Positions 17,895-26,172 of a stretch of 64,000 nt of DNA are shown here, piece by piece. The DNA lies in assembly GCF_000619805.1 (NCBI RefSeq), contig NZ_JHUV01000011.1, forward strand, positions 1 through 64,000, given 5' to 3'. Position numbers and translations under genes: made by a program. The notes under the pieces were generated by a model. That model made no database searches, was not told the origin of the DNA, and saw only the letters and a program-made list of their open reading frames with translations. Within the stretch, counting starts at the first letter, position 1, and every line of letters starts with the position of its first letter. This DNA comes from Sulfurihydrogenibium subterraneum DSM 15120. GTDB taxonomy: Bacteria > Aquificota > Aquificia > Aquificales > Hydrogenothermaceae.

Positions 17895-18757
17895 GATAAA
17901 TATTTATCTAATCTAAAACCTCTTTTAATAAGTGTTGCAATATTTCTAAATGTTAATAAATTTTTTTCTCTAAAACTTTGAAGTATGTACTTCCAACCAT
18001 TAAACAAGTCCCCATATCTCAAATACATATCTCCAAGATGAAATTTCATATAGTTAATGTATTTATCAGGTATTAAATCTTTGTATTTTTCATAAATTAA
18101 AATCGTATTTAAAAGCATATCTAAATTTTTCTTACTTGTTCTATTTGAATGTTCTCTTATTTTCACTTTATTGTTGTCTAAAATCTTTATTTTTAACCCT
18201 GCTAAAAAACTTCTTATAAATAACTCCCAATCTTCTCTATAACTTATTTCTTCATCGTACATTAAAAAAGCTCCCCTTCTAAATCCTGAAGCAGAAGGAT
18301 AGCCTATATTTCCTGAAAAAATTACTTTTCCAACGTCATCTAAAAGTTTTTTAGAGGATTTTCCTTTAATTTTTCCATAAGAATCTATGAAAGTTCGCGG
18401 AAAGCTATAAACTATATCATAATCAGCTAAATATTTAATACTTTCAGCAATATATTCTTTTTCCCATTCATCATCGTAATCTAAAAAAAATATATATTTT
18501 CCAAGGGATAAACTATAACCCTTGTTTCTACTGTAAGACCTTTCCATATTTTTAGGGTTTTTATGATAAAGAATTTTCTTTTCTTTAATTTCTTTTTCAA
18601 AATTTTCAAAAATAACCTTTTCTGTATTATCGGTAGATGCATCATTTACAATAACTATCTCTAAATCTTTAAACGTCTGATTTAAAACGCTGTTTATAGC
18701 ATCTTTTATATACTTTTCTCCATTGTAGACAGGAATAATTACGCTGACTTCTGGCAT
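17864..18757 (-). CDS. Family 2 glycosyltransferase
   Basis: GT-A fold sugar transferase using nucleotide-sugar donors, probably in surface polysaccharide or protein glycosylation. The N terminus VSVIIPVYNGEKYI and IVIVNDASTDNT bind the nucleotide; FLDYDDEW supplies the metal-binding acidic motif. The C-terminal 100 residues are helical and less conserved. It stands alone, with no polysaccharide cluster around, so acceptor and donor are unknown. Its 3' end overlaps the AMMECR1-family gene tail to tail. Confidence 0.88.
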   Translation of the reverse strand: MPEVSVIIPVYNGEKYIKDAINSVLNQTFKDLEIVIVNDASTDNTEKVIFENFEKEIKEKKILYHKNPKNMERSYSRNKGYSLSLGKYIFFLDYDDEWEKEYIAESIKYLADYDIVYSFPRTFIDSYGKIKGKSSKKLLDDVGKVIFSGNIGYPSASGFRRGAFLMYDEEISYREDWELFIRSFLAGLKIKILDNNKVKIREHSNRTSKKNLDMLLNTILIYEKYKDLIPDKYINYMKFHLGDMYLRYGDLFNGWKYILQSFREKNLLTFRNIATLIKRGFRLDKYLSYCSLKRMVL

Positions 18758-18872
18758 TACTTTTTTCTCTCCCGAAAAGGCTAAAAAATTATACCATTTC
18801 TAACAAAAATCATTTATTATTCAAAAGTAAACATCTAAAATAATCAAAAATCTTTTTAGGAGGAGATATAAG

Positions 18873-19199
18873 ATGGCAGAGTTTAGACACGTTTTTGTAT
18901 GTATGCAAAGAAAACCACCAGGAATGCCTTCCTGTGGCGACAAAGGTTCAGACCAGATTTTTATGAAATTCCAAGAAGCTCTTATGACAAAGGGACTTTT
19001 TAACAAAATGGCTGTTACTGCAACTGGTTGTTTAGGTCCTTGTATGTTCGGTCCAAACGTTGTTGTTTATCCTGATGCTATATGGTACGGTAATGTAACT
19101 CCTGCTGATGTTGAAGAAATAGTCCAAAAACACATAATAGAAGGTCAACCAGTAGAAAGACTCATAGTATCAAAAGGTAAACCACCAGGAATGTTTTAA
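18873..19199 (+). CDS. Thioredoxin-like [2Fe-2S] ferredoxin
   Basis: Small electron carrier with a thioredoxin fold, like Aquifex Fd4 and the NuoE C-terminal domain. The four cluster cysteines are Cys10 and Cys21 (VCMQRKPPGMPSCG) and Cys53 and Cys57 (GCLGPCMFG). The C terminus VSKGKPPGMF is nearly the Aquifex version. The 108-residue length fits. A strong AGGAGGA site lies at 18859-18865. It is monocistronic, with a terminator hairpin right after it. The redox partner is not shown by context. Confidence 0.94.
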   Translation: MAEFRHVFVCMQRKPPGMPSCGDKGSDQIFMKFQEALMTKGLFNKMAVTATGCLGPCMFGPNVVVYPDAIWYGNVTPADVEEIVQKHIIEGQPVERLIVSKGKPPGMF

Positions 19200-19207
19200 C
19201 TCTTAAA

Positions 19208-19227
19208 AGGGTAGCTGGAGCTACCCT
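19208..19227 (+). terminator. Terminator hairpin after the ferredoxin gene
   Basis: AGGGTAGCT and AGCTACCCT form a perfect 9-bp inverted repeat around GG, 8 bp after the ferredoxin stop. The following AATTTCTCACC is only moderately T-rich, so efficiency is uncertain. Confidence 0.7.
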
Positions 19228-19326
19228 AATTTCTCACCTTAATTACTCTTTACTTTCATAACTTTCAAAAAATAAAAATCAAACAATTATTACACCTCAA
19301 CAGTAAAAATTAATACAATTTTATAC

Positions 19327-19391
19327 TGTCAACAAACCTGTTTATAACCTGTTGATAAACTGTTCATATCATGTTGATAACATGTCGACAA
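19327..19391 (-). repeat. 11-bp-phased array of six DnaA-box-like 9-mers
   Basis: Six 9-mers start at 19327, 19339, 19350, 19361, 19372 and 19383: TGTCAACAA, TGTTTATAA, TGTTGATAA, TGTTCATAT, TGTTGATAA and TGTCGACAA. Spacing is 12, 11, 11, 11, 11 bp, about one helical turn, so all sites face the same side. The shared pattern is TGTYNAYA plus a final A or T, the complement of TTATCNACA-like boxes. Confidence 0.7.
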
Positions 19392-19660
19392 CTTATAGAT
19401 TAATTTTTTTCAGTTAAAGGGAGAAATTAAAAAGTGTGAAGTTATCGACAATCTATAAACAAAAATTAGAAAAAAAATTTTTTATAAATTTCCATAACTT
19501 ATAAATTTTTAAACGGTTAAGTACATGTAAAAAGCACAAAAAAATATAAATAGGTTATCAACAGGAAAAAACTGAAAAGAACCATTATAAGATAAGGGTT
19601 TATATAGTTATCAACATTTTTTTATCCCTATTATTCTTCTTATTATTATTTATATATATC
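19327..19660. other. Candidate chromosomal replication origin (oriC) in a 515-bp gene-free region
   Basis: Between the ferredoxin and the next gene (19200-19715) there is no credible coding frame. Exact copies of TTATCAACA, a one-base variant of the DnaA box TTATCCACA, occur on the minus strand at 19350-19358 and 19372-19380 and on the plus strand at 19555-19563 and 19608-19616. TTATCGACA occurs at 19442-19450. The left copies and right copies point in opposite directions. Very AT-rich stretches (19465-19510 and 19629-19660) could be unwinding elements. dnaA is not adjacent. The surrounding gene orientation (plus on the left, much minus on the right) is not the usual co-directional pattern, which lowers confidence. 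Confidence 0.55.
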
Positions 19661-19715
19661 TTAACTTGTCTATTTAAAGTATAATAATAAAACAAAAATA
19701 AAGATAGGATATAAG

Positions 19716-20291
19716 ATGGTAGAAAACTTAAAAAAGGAACTTCTAAGCTTAAAAGAAAAAGTTAACATTAGATACAAAACTTTAGAAGAAAGCGATTTTG
19801 AAAAATTTTTAAAAGAGATTTCTCAAGAAAACAGATTCATAACTTTACAAAAAGACGACTCTTTAGATGAAGAGCCTATTTTCTATATTGAAAAAGATAA
19901 CATATCAATTAAATTCTTAGGAAGAATATCAGGCGGAGAAGTTAAATCATTTTTAGATAGTTTAAAGATAGTGGCAAACAATGAGCATAACATTTCAGAC
20001 AGAGTTATTGAGTTTGCTGAAGAAATAGATAAGCCTGTGGATATAAAATTGTTTACTACAAACTCTTGTGGGTGGTGTCATCCTGCTATTTTAAAAGCTG
20101 TTAGTTTTTCAGTAGTTAATCCAAATATTAAAGTAAGTATAATAGATTGTTATTCTTTTCCTGACTTGGCTATGAAGTACAATGTTTCTACTGTTCCAAA
20201 AACTGTAATAAATGATAGGGTGGAGTTTGTTGGTGTTAAAGATGACAGTGAGTTTTTTGGATACATAGTTAAAGCGTTAGGAGAAGTGTAA
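19716..20291 (+). CDS. Thioredoxin/glutaredoxin-like disulfide oxidoreductase (one-site PDO type)
   Basis: The 191-residue length and layout resemble the two-domain protein disulfide oxidoreductases of thermophiles. Only the C-terminal half has a redox site, Cys118-Gly-Trp-Cys121 (TNSCGWCHPA), with the cis-Pro loop VSTVPKTVI about 36 residues later. The N-terminal half keeps the fold-like ending SGGEVKSFLDSL but no CxxC. It may maintain cytoplasmic disulfides or reduce partners. The gene directly follows the DnaA-box region, and dxr begins 4 bp after its stop. Confidence 0.82.
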   Translation: MVENLKKELLSLKEKVNIRYKTLEESDFEKFLKEISQENRFITLQKDDSLDEEPIFYIEKDNISIKFLGRISGGEVKSFLDSLKIVANNEHNISDRVIEFAEEIDKPVDIKLFTTNSCGWCHPAILKAVSFSVVNPNIKVSIIDCYSFPDLAMKYNVSTVPKTVINDRVEFVGVKDDSEFFGYIVKALGEV

Positions 20292-20294
20292 AAG

Positions 20295-21425
20295 TTGATA
20301 GAAATTGGTGTGCTTGGTTCTACTGGTTCTGTAGGTACACAAGTTTTAGATATTGTAAGAAAAAATAAAGACAAAATAAAAGTAAAACTTTTAGGAGCTT
20401 CAAAACCATCAGAAACTCTTCTATCCCAGATAGAAGAGTTTAATCCTGATTACGTATATATTGAAAATGGAAATATATCAAAAAATCTAAAAAATACACA
20501 AGTCTTTATTGGTAAGGAAAGTCTTGACTTTTTAAAAGATTTAAAATTAGACCTTTTTATAATAGCAATAGCTGGAGTAAAGGGGATAAGACCTACTTAT
20601 ATACTTCTTGAAAGTAATAAAAAAGTTGCTACGGCAAATAAGGAAGCTATAATCTGTCTGGGAGAGCTTGAAAAAGGTAAGTATAAAAATATAATTCCTA
20701 TAGATAGTGAACACTCTGCTATATTTCAAGTCATAGATAGAAGACCGTTAGATGATATAAGAAGGATAGTATTAACAGCTTCTGGAGGACCATTTTTAAA
20801 TTTACCTTTAGAAGAACTTAAGAATGTTAGTATTCAGCAAACCCTTAACCATCCAAGATGGAGTATGGGAAAGAAGATTTCTGTAGATAGTGCTACGTTA
20901 ATAAATAAAGGATTTGAAGTTATAGAAGCCCATTACTTGTTTGACATACCTTACGAAAAAATTGATGTAGTAATACATCCTGAAAGCATAATTCACGGTA
21001 TGGTTGAATACATAGACGGAACTGTTATAGCTAATCTGTCTAACCCTGATATGAGAATACCTATATCTTACGCTATCTTTTACCCTGAAAGAAAATATAT
21101 CAATAATAACTATTTAGATTTTACAAAACTAAAAAGTCTTAACTTTCTAAGTCCTGATTATGAAAAATTTCCTCTTTTAAAAGTTGCAATTGAGTGTGGT
21201 AAAAAAGCAGGTGTATATCCAACAACCTTGACAATGGCAGATGAAGTTGCAGTAAATCTTTACTTACAAGGTAAAATAAAATTTTTAGATATATACAAAA
21301 TAGTTATAGAAGTTGTAGAAAGTATTAAGGATTATAGTATAAATAACGTTCAAGACCTTTTAGATTTTATTGATTACGTTGAAAAATACTCGTTGTCGGT
21401 AGCAAAAAAATATGGAAGTTCTTGA
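20295..21425 (+). CDS. dxr: 1-deoxy-D-xylulose 5-phosphate reductoisomerase
   Basis: Second step of the MEP isoprenoid pathway, forming 2-C-methylerythritol 4-phosphate with NADPH. The N-terminal GVLGSTGSVGTQ binds NADPH. Catalytic-domain motifs are TANKEAI, PIDSEHSAIFQ, LTASGGPF, HPRWSMGKKISVDSATLINKG and the substrate-loop region. The 376-residue length is normal. It starts at TTG 20295 and overlaps the LysR gene by 14 bp. ispE of the same pathway is at 58052. Confidence 0.95.
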   Translation: MIEIGVLGSTGSVGTQVLDIVRKNKDKIKVKLLGASKPSETLLSQIEEFNPDYVYIENGNISKNLKNTQVFIGKESLDFLKDLKLDLFIIAIAGVKGIRPTYILLESNKKVATANKEAIICLGELEKGKYKNIIPIDSEHSAIFQVIDRRPLDDIRRIVLTASGGPFLNLPLEELKNVSIQQTLNHPRWSMGKKISVDSATLINKGFEVIEAHYLFDIPYEKIDVVIHPESIIHGMVEYIDGTVIANLSNPDMRIPISYAIFYPERKYINNNYLDFTKLKSLNFLSPDYEKFPLLKVAIECGKKAGVYPTTLTMADEVAVNLYLQGKIKFLDIYKIVIEVVESIKDYSINNVQDLLDFIDYVEKYSLSVAKKYGSS

Positions 21426-22293
21426 TTATCATAAGCTAAAAATTTTTAAAACAGTTGCTGACTTAAAAAGTTTTTCAAAAGCAGCTGAAATTTTGTTTTT
21501 ATCTCAACCAACTATTACCCTTCAGATAAAAAAGATTGAAAACTATTTAGGCATTACTTTATTTCAAAGAAAGAAGAATCAACTTGAACTTACAGAAGAA
21601 GGAAAGATACTTTATCGTTATGCTTCAAAAATATTAGATGACTATACTCAGCTGGAAAATGAGGTATCTTCATTACTATCTTCATCTAAATCGTTTTTAT
21701 TCATCGGTGCAAGCTCTACAATAGGTGAATACTATTTACCAGAGATTTTATCGGATTTTTATAAAGAAAATCCAGACATAAAAGTTAACCTTTTTATCGG
21801 GAACTCAAAAGAAGTGGCAGATGGAGTTTTATCTAAAGTTTTTAACATAGGTCTTGTTGAGGATAACATTGAGTCAAACAAGTTTGATATAAGACCGTTT
21901 TATATCGATGAGATTATTTTGATAGCTTCTGCAAAAAATAATATACCTGATACTTTAAAAATAGAAGATTTAAAAAAGTATAAGTTTGTATCAAGGGAGA
22001 TAGGCTCTGGAACAAGGAATGTGGTTGAAGAAGCTGTCGGAACAGATTTAAATACAGTTATGGAAGTATCAAGCTCAAAATCTATTATCAGTATAGTAGA
22101 GAAAACAGAACTTTTAGCTTTTGTTTCAAAACTTGTGGCTTTAAAATCGTTAAATGAAGGACTTGTTAAAGCTATAAAGATAGAAAACATTGATATAAAA
22201 AGAAAGTTTTCAATTATTACTCAGAAAAATGTAAGATTATCTTCTATTGAAAATAAATTTTTTGTATATCTTTGTAAAAAGGGGTGCATTTAA
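21412..22293 (+). CDS. LysR-family transcriptional regulator
   Basis: The N-terminal winged helix (residues about 5-65) has LKIFKTVADLKSFSKAAEILFLSQPTITLQI split over its two helices, typical of LysR. The C-terminal periplasmic-binding-like effector domain runs to residue 293 and resembles the CysB/CbbR group. LysR genes often regulate a divergent neighbour, but here the upstream gene is dxr on the same strand, so the target is not evident. A bidirectional terminator begins inside its last codons. Confidence 0.9.
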   Translation: MEVLDYHKLKIFKTVADLKSFSKAAEILFLSQPTITLQIKKIENYLGITLFQRKKNQLELTEEGKILYRYASKILDDYTQLENEVSSLLSSSKSFLFIGASSTIGEYYLPEILSDFYKENPDIKVNLFIGNSKEVADGVLSKVFNIGLVEDNIESNKFDIRPFYIDEIILIASAKNNIPDTLKIEDLKKYKFVSREIGSGTRNVVEEAVGTDLNTVMEVSSSKSIISIVEKTELLAFVSKLVALKSLNEGLVKAIKIENIDIKRKFSIITQKNVRLSSIENKFFVYLCKKGCI

Positions 22294-22303
22294 CACCCCT
22301 TTT
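22277..22303. terminator. Bidirectional intrinsic terminator between LysR gene and sdhA
   Basis: AAAAGGGGTG and CACCCCTTTT form a 10-bp stem with a 7-nt loop. T-runs follow on both strands (TTTTATTTTT on plus, TTTTT on minus), so it can end both converging genes. It overlaps the LysR stop codon. Confidence 0.9.
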
Positions 22304-22307
22304 ATTT

Positions 22308-24014
22308 TTAGTACTTTCTTTCTTGTGGTTGGTACTTTGTTATTTTAACTTCACTATACTCTACTTTTGGACCTTCTGGTGTGTAGTAAGAAAGACTGTG
22401 TTTTAAGAAGTTTTCATCATCTCTATTTGGATAGTCCCTTCTTGCGTGAGCTCCTCTACTTTCTTTTCTTAAAACGGCAGTCGTAGCTATCGCTTCTGCA
22501 AGGTCAAGTAAAAATCCAAGTTCTATATAGTTTATGAGTGCAGTGTTAAATATTTTTCCACTGTCTCCAGGCGCAAGATTTTTGTATCTTTCTTTAAGCT
22601 CTTTAATTTTTTCAATTGCTTCAAGCATAGGTTTTTCTTCTCTGAATATTCCGACTTTATCCCACATTGTTTGAGCCATTTCAATTCTTATGTCGTTTAT
22701 ATTTTCTTTACTTTCTTTTTTCAACAGAGCTTCTATCTCTCTTCTTGCCCTTTCTTCTTCTGCTTTTAAGTTAAAGTTATCATCTGGTTTGTTTCTTGCA
22801 TATTCAACTGCAGCAGCTCCTGCTGGTTTTCCAAACACTACTAAGTCTAACAATGAGTTTCCACCTAATCTGTTTGCTCCGTGGACAGATACACAAGCAC
22901 ACTCTCCTACTGCAAATACGCCGTTAACTCCTGTCATACTTGTTTTGTAATCTCTAACGTCTATTCCACCCATAGAGTAGTGGGCTGTAGGTCTTACTGG
23001 TATAGGTTCTTCAATTGGGTCTACACCTTCAAAGTCTATACAAAGCTGTCTAATCTGAGGAAGTCTTGATTTTATCTTTTCAGCTCCAAGGTGTCTAAGG
23101 TCAAGATGGACGTAAGCCATCATACCTTCTCCCCAACCTCTTCCTTCTAAGATTTCTGTTTCTATAGACCTTGCAACTAAATCTCTTGGTCCAAGTTCCA
23201 TTTTTTCAGGGGCATATCTTGCCATAAATCTTTCACCTTTGTTGTTTATAAGGTATCCACCTTCACCCCTTGCTCCTTCTGTAACTAATATTCCTGTTGA
23301 CCTTAAACCAGTTGGGTGGAATTGAACAAATTCCATGTCTTTAAGTGGTATTCCAGCTCTATAACATATTGCCATTCCATCTCCAGTTGATCCTATTGCG
23401 TTTGTATTTCTAACCCAGTAAACCCTTGCATAACCACCCGTTGCAAAGATTATAGCTTTTGCTTTAATTGCGTGAACTTCTCCACTTCTTATATCTATTG
23501 CTATAACACCTTTTGCTTCGTTGTTGTCAATAATTAACTCGTAAACAAACCACTCGTTGAGAAATTCTACGTTATTGTTTAAACATTGTTCGTATAATGT
23601 GTGTAGTATTACGTGTCCTGTTTTATCTGCTGCATAACAAGTTCTGGGGAATCCAGCTCCACCAAATGGTCTTTGAGCTATTCTACCATCTGGAAGTCTT
23701 GAAAATGGAACTCCAAGATGTTCAAGCTCGTATATTCTTTTTGGAGCTTCCTGACACATAAACTCTATTGCGTCTTGGTCTCCAAGGTAATCACTACCTT
23801 TTACAGTATCGAAAGTGTGGACTTCTGGACTGTCAGAAGGGTCAACGTTTGCAAGGGCTGCGTTTATACCACCTTGTGCAGCTCCTGTATGAGACCTTGT
23901 AGGATAAACTTTAGAAATTACAGCTACTTTTACATCTTTAGCTTTGCTTGCCTCAAGGGCAGCCATTAAACCAGCACCGCCAGCTCCCACTATTAAAACA
24001 TCGTAGCTAAGCAT
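22308..24014 (-). CDS. sdhA: Succinate dehydrogenase/fumarate reductase flavoprotein subunit
   Basis: FAD-linked catalytic subunit for succinate/fumarate interconversion at the inner membrane. The dinucleotide site is VLIVGAGGAGLMAALEA. The FAD-attachment His lies in SHTGAAQGG, substrate residues in HPTGL and TEGARGEGG, and the C-terminal RxxxRGAHAR pattern is intact. The 568-residue length is typical. No iron-sulfur or membrane-anchor subunit gene is next to it, so these must be elsewhere. AGGAGG precedes the ATG. Whether it works oxidatively or in the reductive TCA cycle is not decided by sequence. Confidence 0.93.
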   Translation of the reverse strand: MLSYDVLIVGAGGAGLMAALEASKAKDVKVAVISKVYPTRSHTGAAQGGINAALANVDPSDSPEVHTFDTVKGSDYLGDQDAIEFMCQEAPKRIYELEHLGVPFSRLPDGRIAQRPFGGAGFPRTCYAADKTGHVILHTLYEQCLNNNVEFLNEWFVYELIIDNNEAKGVIAIDIRSGEVHAIKAKAIIFATGGYARVYWVRNTNAIGSTGDGMAICYRAGIPLKDMEFVQFHPTGLRSTGILVTEGARGEGGYLINNKGERFMARYAPEKMELGPRDLVARSIETEILEGRGWGEGMMAYVHLDLRHLGAEKIKSRLPQIRQLCIDFEGVDPIEEPIPVRPTAHYSMGGIDVRDYKTSMTGVNGVFAVGECACVSVHGANRLGGNSLLDLVVFGKPAGAAAVEYARNKPDDNFNLKAEEERARREIEALLKKESKENINDIRIEMAQTMWDKVGIFREEKPMLEAIEKIKELKERYKNLAPGDSGKIFNTALINYIELGFLLDLAEAIATTAVLRKESRGAHARRDYPNRDDENFLKHSLSYYTPEGPKVEYSEVKITKYQPQERKY

Positions 24015-24050
24015 CTTTTATCCTCCTAATAGTAAATAAAACGATGTTTT

Positions 24051-24059
24051 ATTATAGCA
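24051..24059 (-). promoter_or_regulatory. Extended -10 promoter for sdhA
   Basis: On the minus strand TGCTATAAT gives a perfect -10 with the TGn extension, 37 bp upstream of the sdhA ATG. No -35 of note is seen, which fits extended -10 promoters. Confidence 0.5.
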
Positions 24060-24127
24060 TTAACAAAAGAATAATTTCCATATTTTTTGTTTAAGAATAT
24101 ACAAATGTTTTTAACTTAGGTGTATTA

Positions 24128-24136
24128 TGGTATAAT
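24128..24136 (+). promoter_or_regulatory. Extended -10 promoter for rplS-rnhB-trpD-fabL
   Basis: TGGTATAAT combines TGn with a perfect TATAAT at 24131-24136. TTTAAC at 24109-24114 could be a weak -35 with 16-bp spacing. The start of rplS is about 35 bp downstream. Confidence 0.55.
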
Positions 24137-24171
24137 ATTTATTTCAAAAACTTAAGCGGAGGATGAAAGAT

Positions 24172-24573
24172 ATGCATCACTTAATAAGAGAAGTTGAAGA
24201 AAGGTATCTTCCTAAAGATATTCCACAGTTTAGACCTGGAGATACTGTAAGATTACATTTAAAAGTGAAAGAAGGTGAAAAAGAGAGAACTCAGATTTTT
24301 GAAGGACTTGTTATTAGAGTTAGAGGAAGTGGGCTTGGTAAAACATTTACAGTTAGAAAAGTATCTTACGGTGTTGGTATGGAAAGAATATTCCCTATAG
24401 CCTGCCCATCTATTCAAAAGATAGAAGTAGTTAAAAGAGGTATTGTCAGAAGAGCTAAGCTTTACTACATTAGAAATCTTAAAGGTAAATCTGCAAGAAT
24501 TAAAGAGCTTAAAGAGTGGGAAATTAAGAAAAGAGCTCAGGAATCTCAAGCTTCTAAAGAAAATAATGGATAG
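24172..24573 (+). CDS. rplS: Large-subunit ribosomal protein L19
   Basis: L19 lies at the interface of the ribosomal subunits. The conserved core [34 protein letters not shown] and VERIFP-type segment ([12 protein letters not shown]) are present. ATG at 24172 is preferred to ATG 24163, because the ribosome binding site GCGGAGG (24156-24162) abuts the latter directly. The protein has 133 residues including a charged C-terminal tail. rnhB overlaps its end by 8 bp, a common rplS-rnhB arrangement. Confidence 0.95.
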   Translation: MHHLIREVEERYLPKDIPQFRPGDTVRLHLKVKEGEKERTQIFEGLVIRVRGSGLGKTFTVRKVSYGVGMERIFPIACPSIQKIEVVKRGIVRRAKLYYIRNLKGKSARIKELKEWEIKKRAQESQASKENNG

Positions 24574-25147
24574 TCTTGAAAAAGAGATTTATAAAAAAGG
24601 TTATAGATACATAGTAGGAGTAGACGAAGCAGGAAGGGGACCTATTGCAGGTCCTCTTGTTATTTCATCTGTTGTTTTTAATTACAATCAAAAACCTTTT
24701 GTGTATGCAGATTCTAAAAAGTTATCTCCCAAAGAAAGAGAAAGACTATATATTGAAATAATAGAAAATGCTTTAGATTACAATATAGTTATAGTAGAGA
24801 ATGAAAAAATTGACTCTTTAGGGGTCTCTTCTGCATTAAAAGAAGGTATTTACGAAGCTCTAAAAAATCTTTATATAAAACCAGATTATGCAATTTTAGA
24901 TTTTATAAATATTGACCTTGATTTTGATAGTATATCTATACCAAAAGCAGATGAAGTGTCTCATACGGTTGCAGCTGCAAGCATCTTGGCAAAAGTCACG
25001 AGAGACAGAATTATGGAAGATTATTCTAAAGTTTATCCAAACTTTTCATTTAATAAACATAAAGGTTATCCTACAAAACAACATTATAAAGAGATACAAA
25101 TGTACGGGATAACTCCAATTCATAGAAAATCGTATAGGTTATTTTAA
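24566..25147 (+). CDS. rnhB: Ribonuclease HII
   Basis: Removes RNA from RNA-DNA hybrids and single ribonucleotides in DNA. Catalytic acidic residues lie in [15 protein letters not shown] and the region AILDF, with [19 protein letters not shown] at the later site. The frame is open further upstream inside rplS, but ATG 24566 gives the standard N terminus and 193 residues. The start overlaps the rplS stop, indicating coupling. trpD follows after 2 bp. Confidence 0.94.
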   Translation: MDSLEKEIYKKGYRYIVGVDEAGRGPIAGPLVISSVVFNYNQKPFVYADSKKLSPKERERLYIEIIENALDYNIVIVENEKIDSLGVSSALKEGIYEALKNLYIKPDYAILDFINIDLDFDSISIPKADEVSHTVAAASILAKVTRDRIMEDYSKVYPNFSFNKHKGYPTKQHYKEIQMYGITPIHRKSYRLF

Positions 25148-25149
25148 CA

Positions 25150-26160
25150 ATGATAAAAGAGATTATAAAAAAGATTACAGAAAGAAAAGACCTATCTAAA
25201 GAAGAAGTCTTATTCCTATTCCAAGAGATAATGGATGGAAAACTTACAGATGCACAACTGGGAGCTGTTCTTGTTGGTCTTAAGATGAAAGGGGAAACTA
25301 TAGATGAGATATCTGCAGCTGCATCTGTGATGAGAGAAAAAGCCATAAAAGTAAACGTCAAAGATAAATCTAAGTTAGTAGATACCTGCGGTACCGGCGG
25401 TGATAGTATAGGTACTTTTAACGTATCAACAATATCAGCTTTTGTAGTTGCAGCCAGCGGTGCAAAAGTTGCCAAACACGGAAACAGGTCTGTTTCATCT
25501 AAATGTGGCAGTGCAGACCTTATGGAGAGTTTAGGTGTAAAGATAGATATGTCCCCCCAAGAAGTTGAAAAATGCATAGATGAGATAGGACTTGGATTTT
25601 TGTTTGCTCCTATTTTCCATCCTGCTATGAAAAACGTTATAAGACAAAGAAGAGAAATAGGAGTAAGAACCATTTTTAATCTTTTAGGACCACTTTCAAA
25701 TCCAGCTGATGCACCTTATCAGCTAATGGGAGTGTACGATAAAGATTTAGTTGAACCTTTGGCAAGGGTTTTAGTAAATTTAGGAATAAAGAGAGCTTTT
25801 GTTGTTCACGGATTAGAAGGTTTAGATGAAGTATCTTTGACAACAGAGACTTTAGTTGCTCAGGTAGATAATACAGATGTTGAAGTTTATACTATAAAAC
25901 CAGAAGATTTTGGTTTAAAAAGAGTATCAATAGAGGATTTAAAAGGTGGAGATATAACTGAAAATACAGAAATAGCTCTTAAAATACTGCAAGGAAAAGA
26001 TTATAGTCCTAAAACAGATTTTGTAGTATTAAACAGTGCTTTTGCTTTAAAGGTTGCAGGTGTGGTTGATAATATCAAAGAAGGCATAGAGTTAGCAAAA
26101 GAATCTATATATTCTAAAAAAGCTTATGAAGTATTAGAAAAACTTAGAAACTTTTCATAA
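25150..26160 (+). CDS. trpD: Anthranilate phosphoribosyltransferase
   Basis: Joins anthranilate to PRPP in tryptophan synthesis. The glycine-rich PRPP loop [17 protein letters not shown], the [21 protein letters not shown] segment and [12 protein letters not shown] are all conserved. The 336-residue length is normal. It lies in an unusual operon between rnhB and fabL, away from other trp genes; the amidotransferase component is possibly the gene at 51107. Confidence 0.96.
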   Translation: MIKEIIKKITERKDLSKEEVLFLFQEIMDGKLTDAQLGAVLVGLKMKGETIDEISAAASVMREKAIKVNVKDKSKLVDTCGTGGDSIGTFNVSTISAFVVAASGAKVAKHGNRSVSSKCGSADLMESLGVKIDMSPQEVEKCIDEIGLGFLFAPIFHPAMKNVIRQRREIGVRTIFNLLGPLSNPADAPYQLMGVYDKDLVEPLARVLVNLGIKRAFVVHGLEGLDEVSLTTETLVAQVDNTDVEVYTIKPEDFGLKRVSIEDLKGGDITENTEIALKILQGKDYSPKTDFVVLNSAFALKVAGVVDNIKEGIELAKESIYSKKAYEVLEKLRNFS

Positions 26161-26172
26161 AAGGAGGCTTTT

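Noticed and set aside
24443-24565. N-terminal extension of rnhB inside rplS
   Set aside because: The extra 41 residues are the shifted reading of rplS; RNase HII starts normally at ATG 24566.
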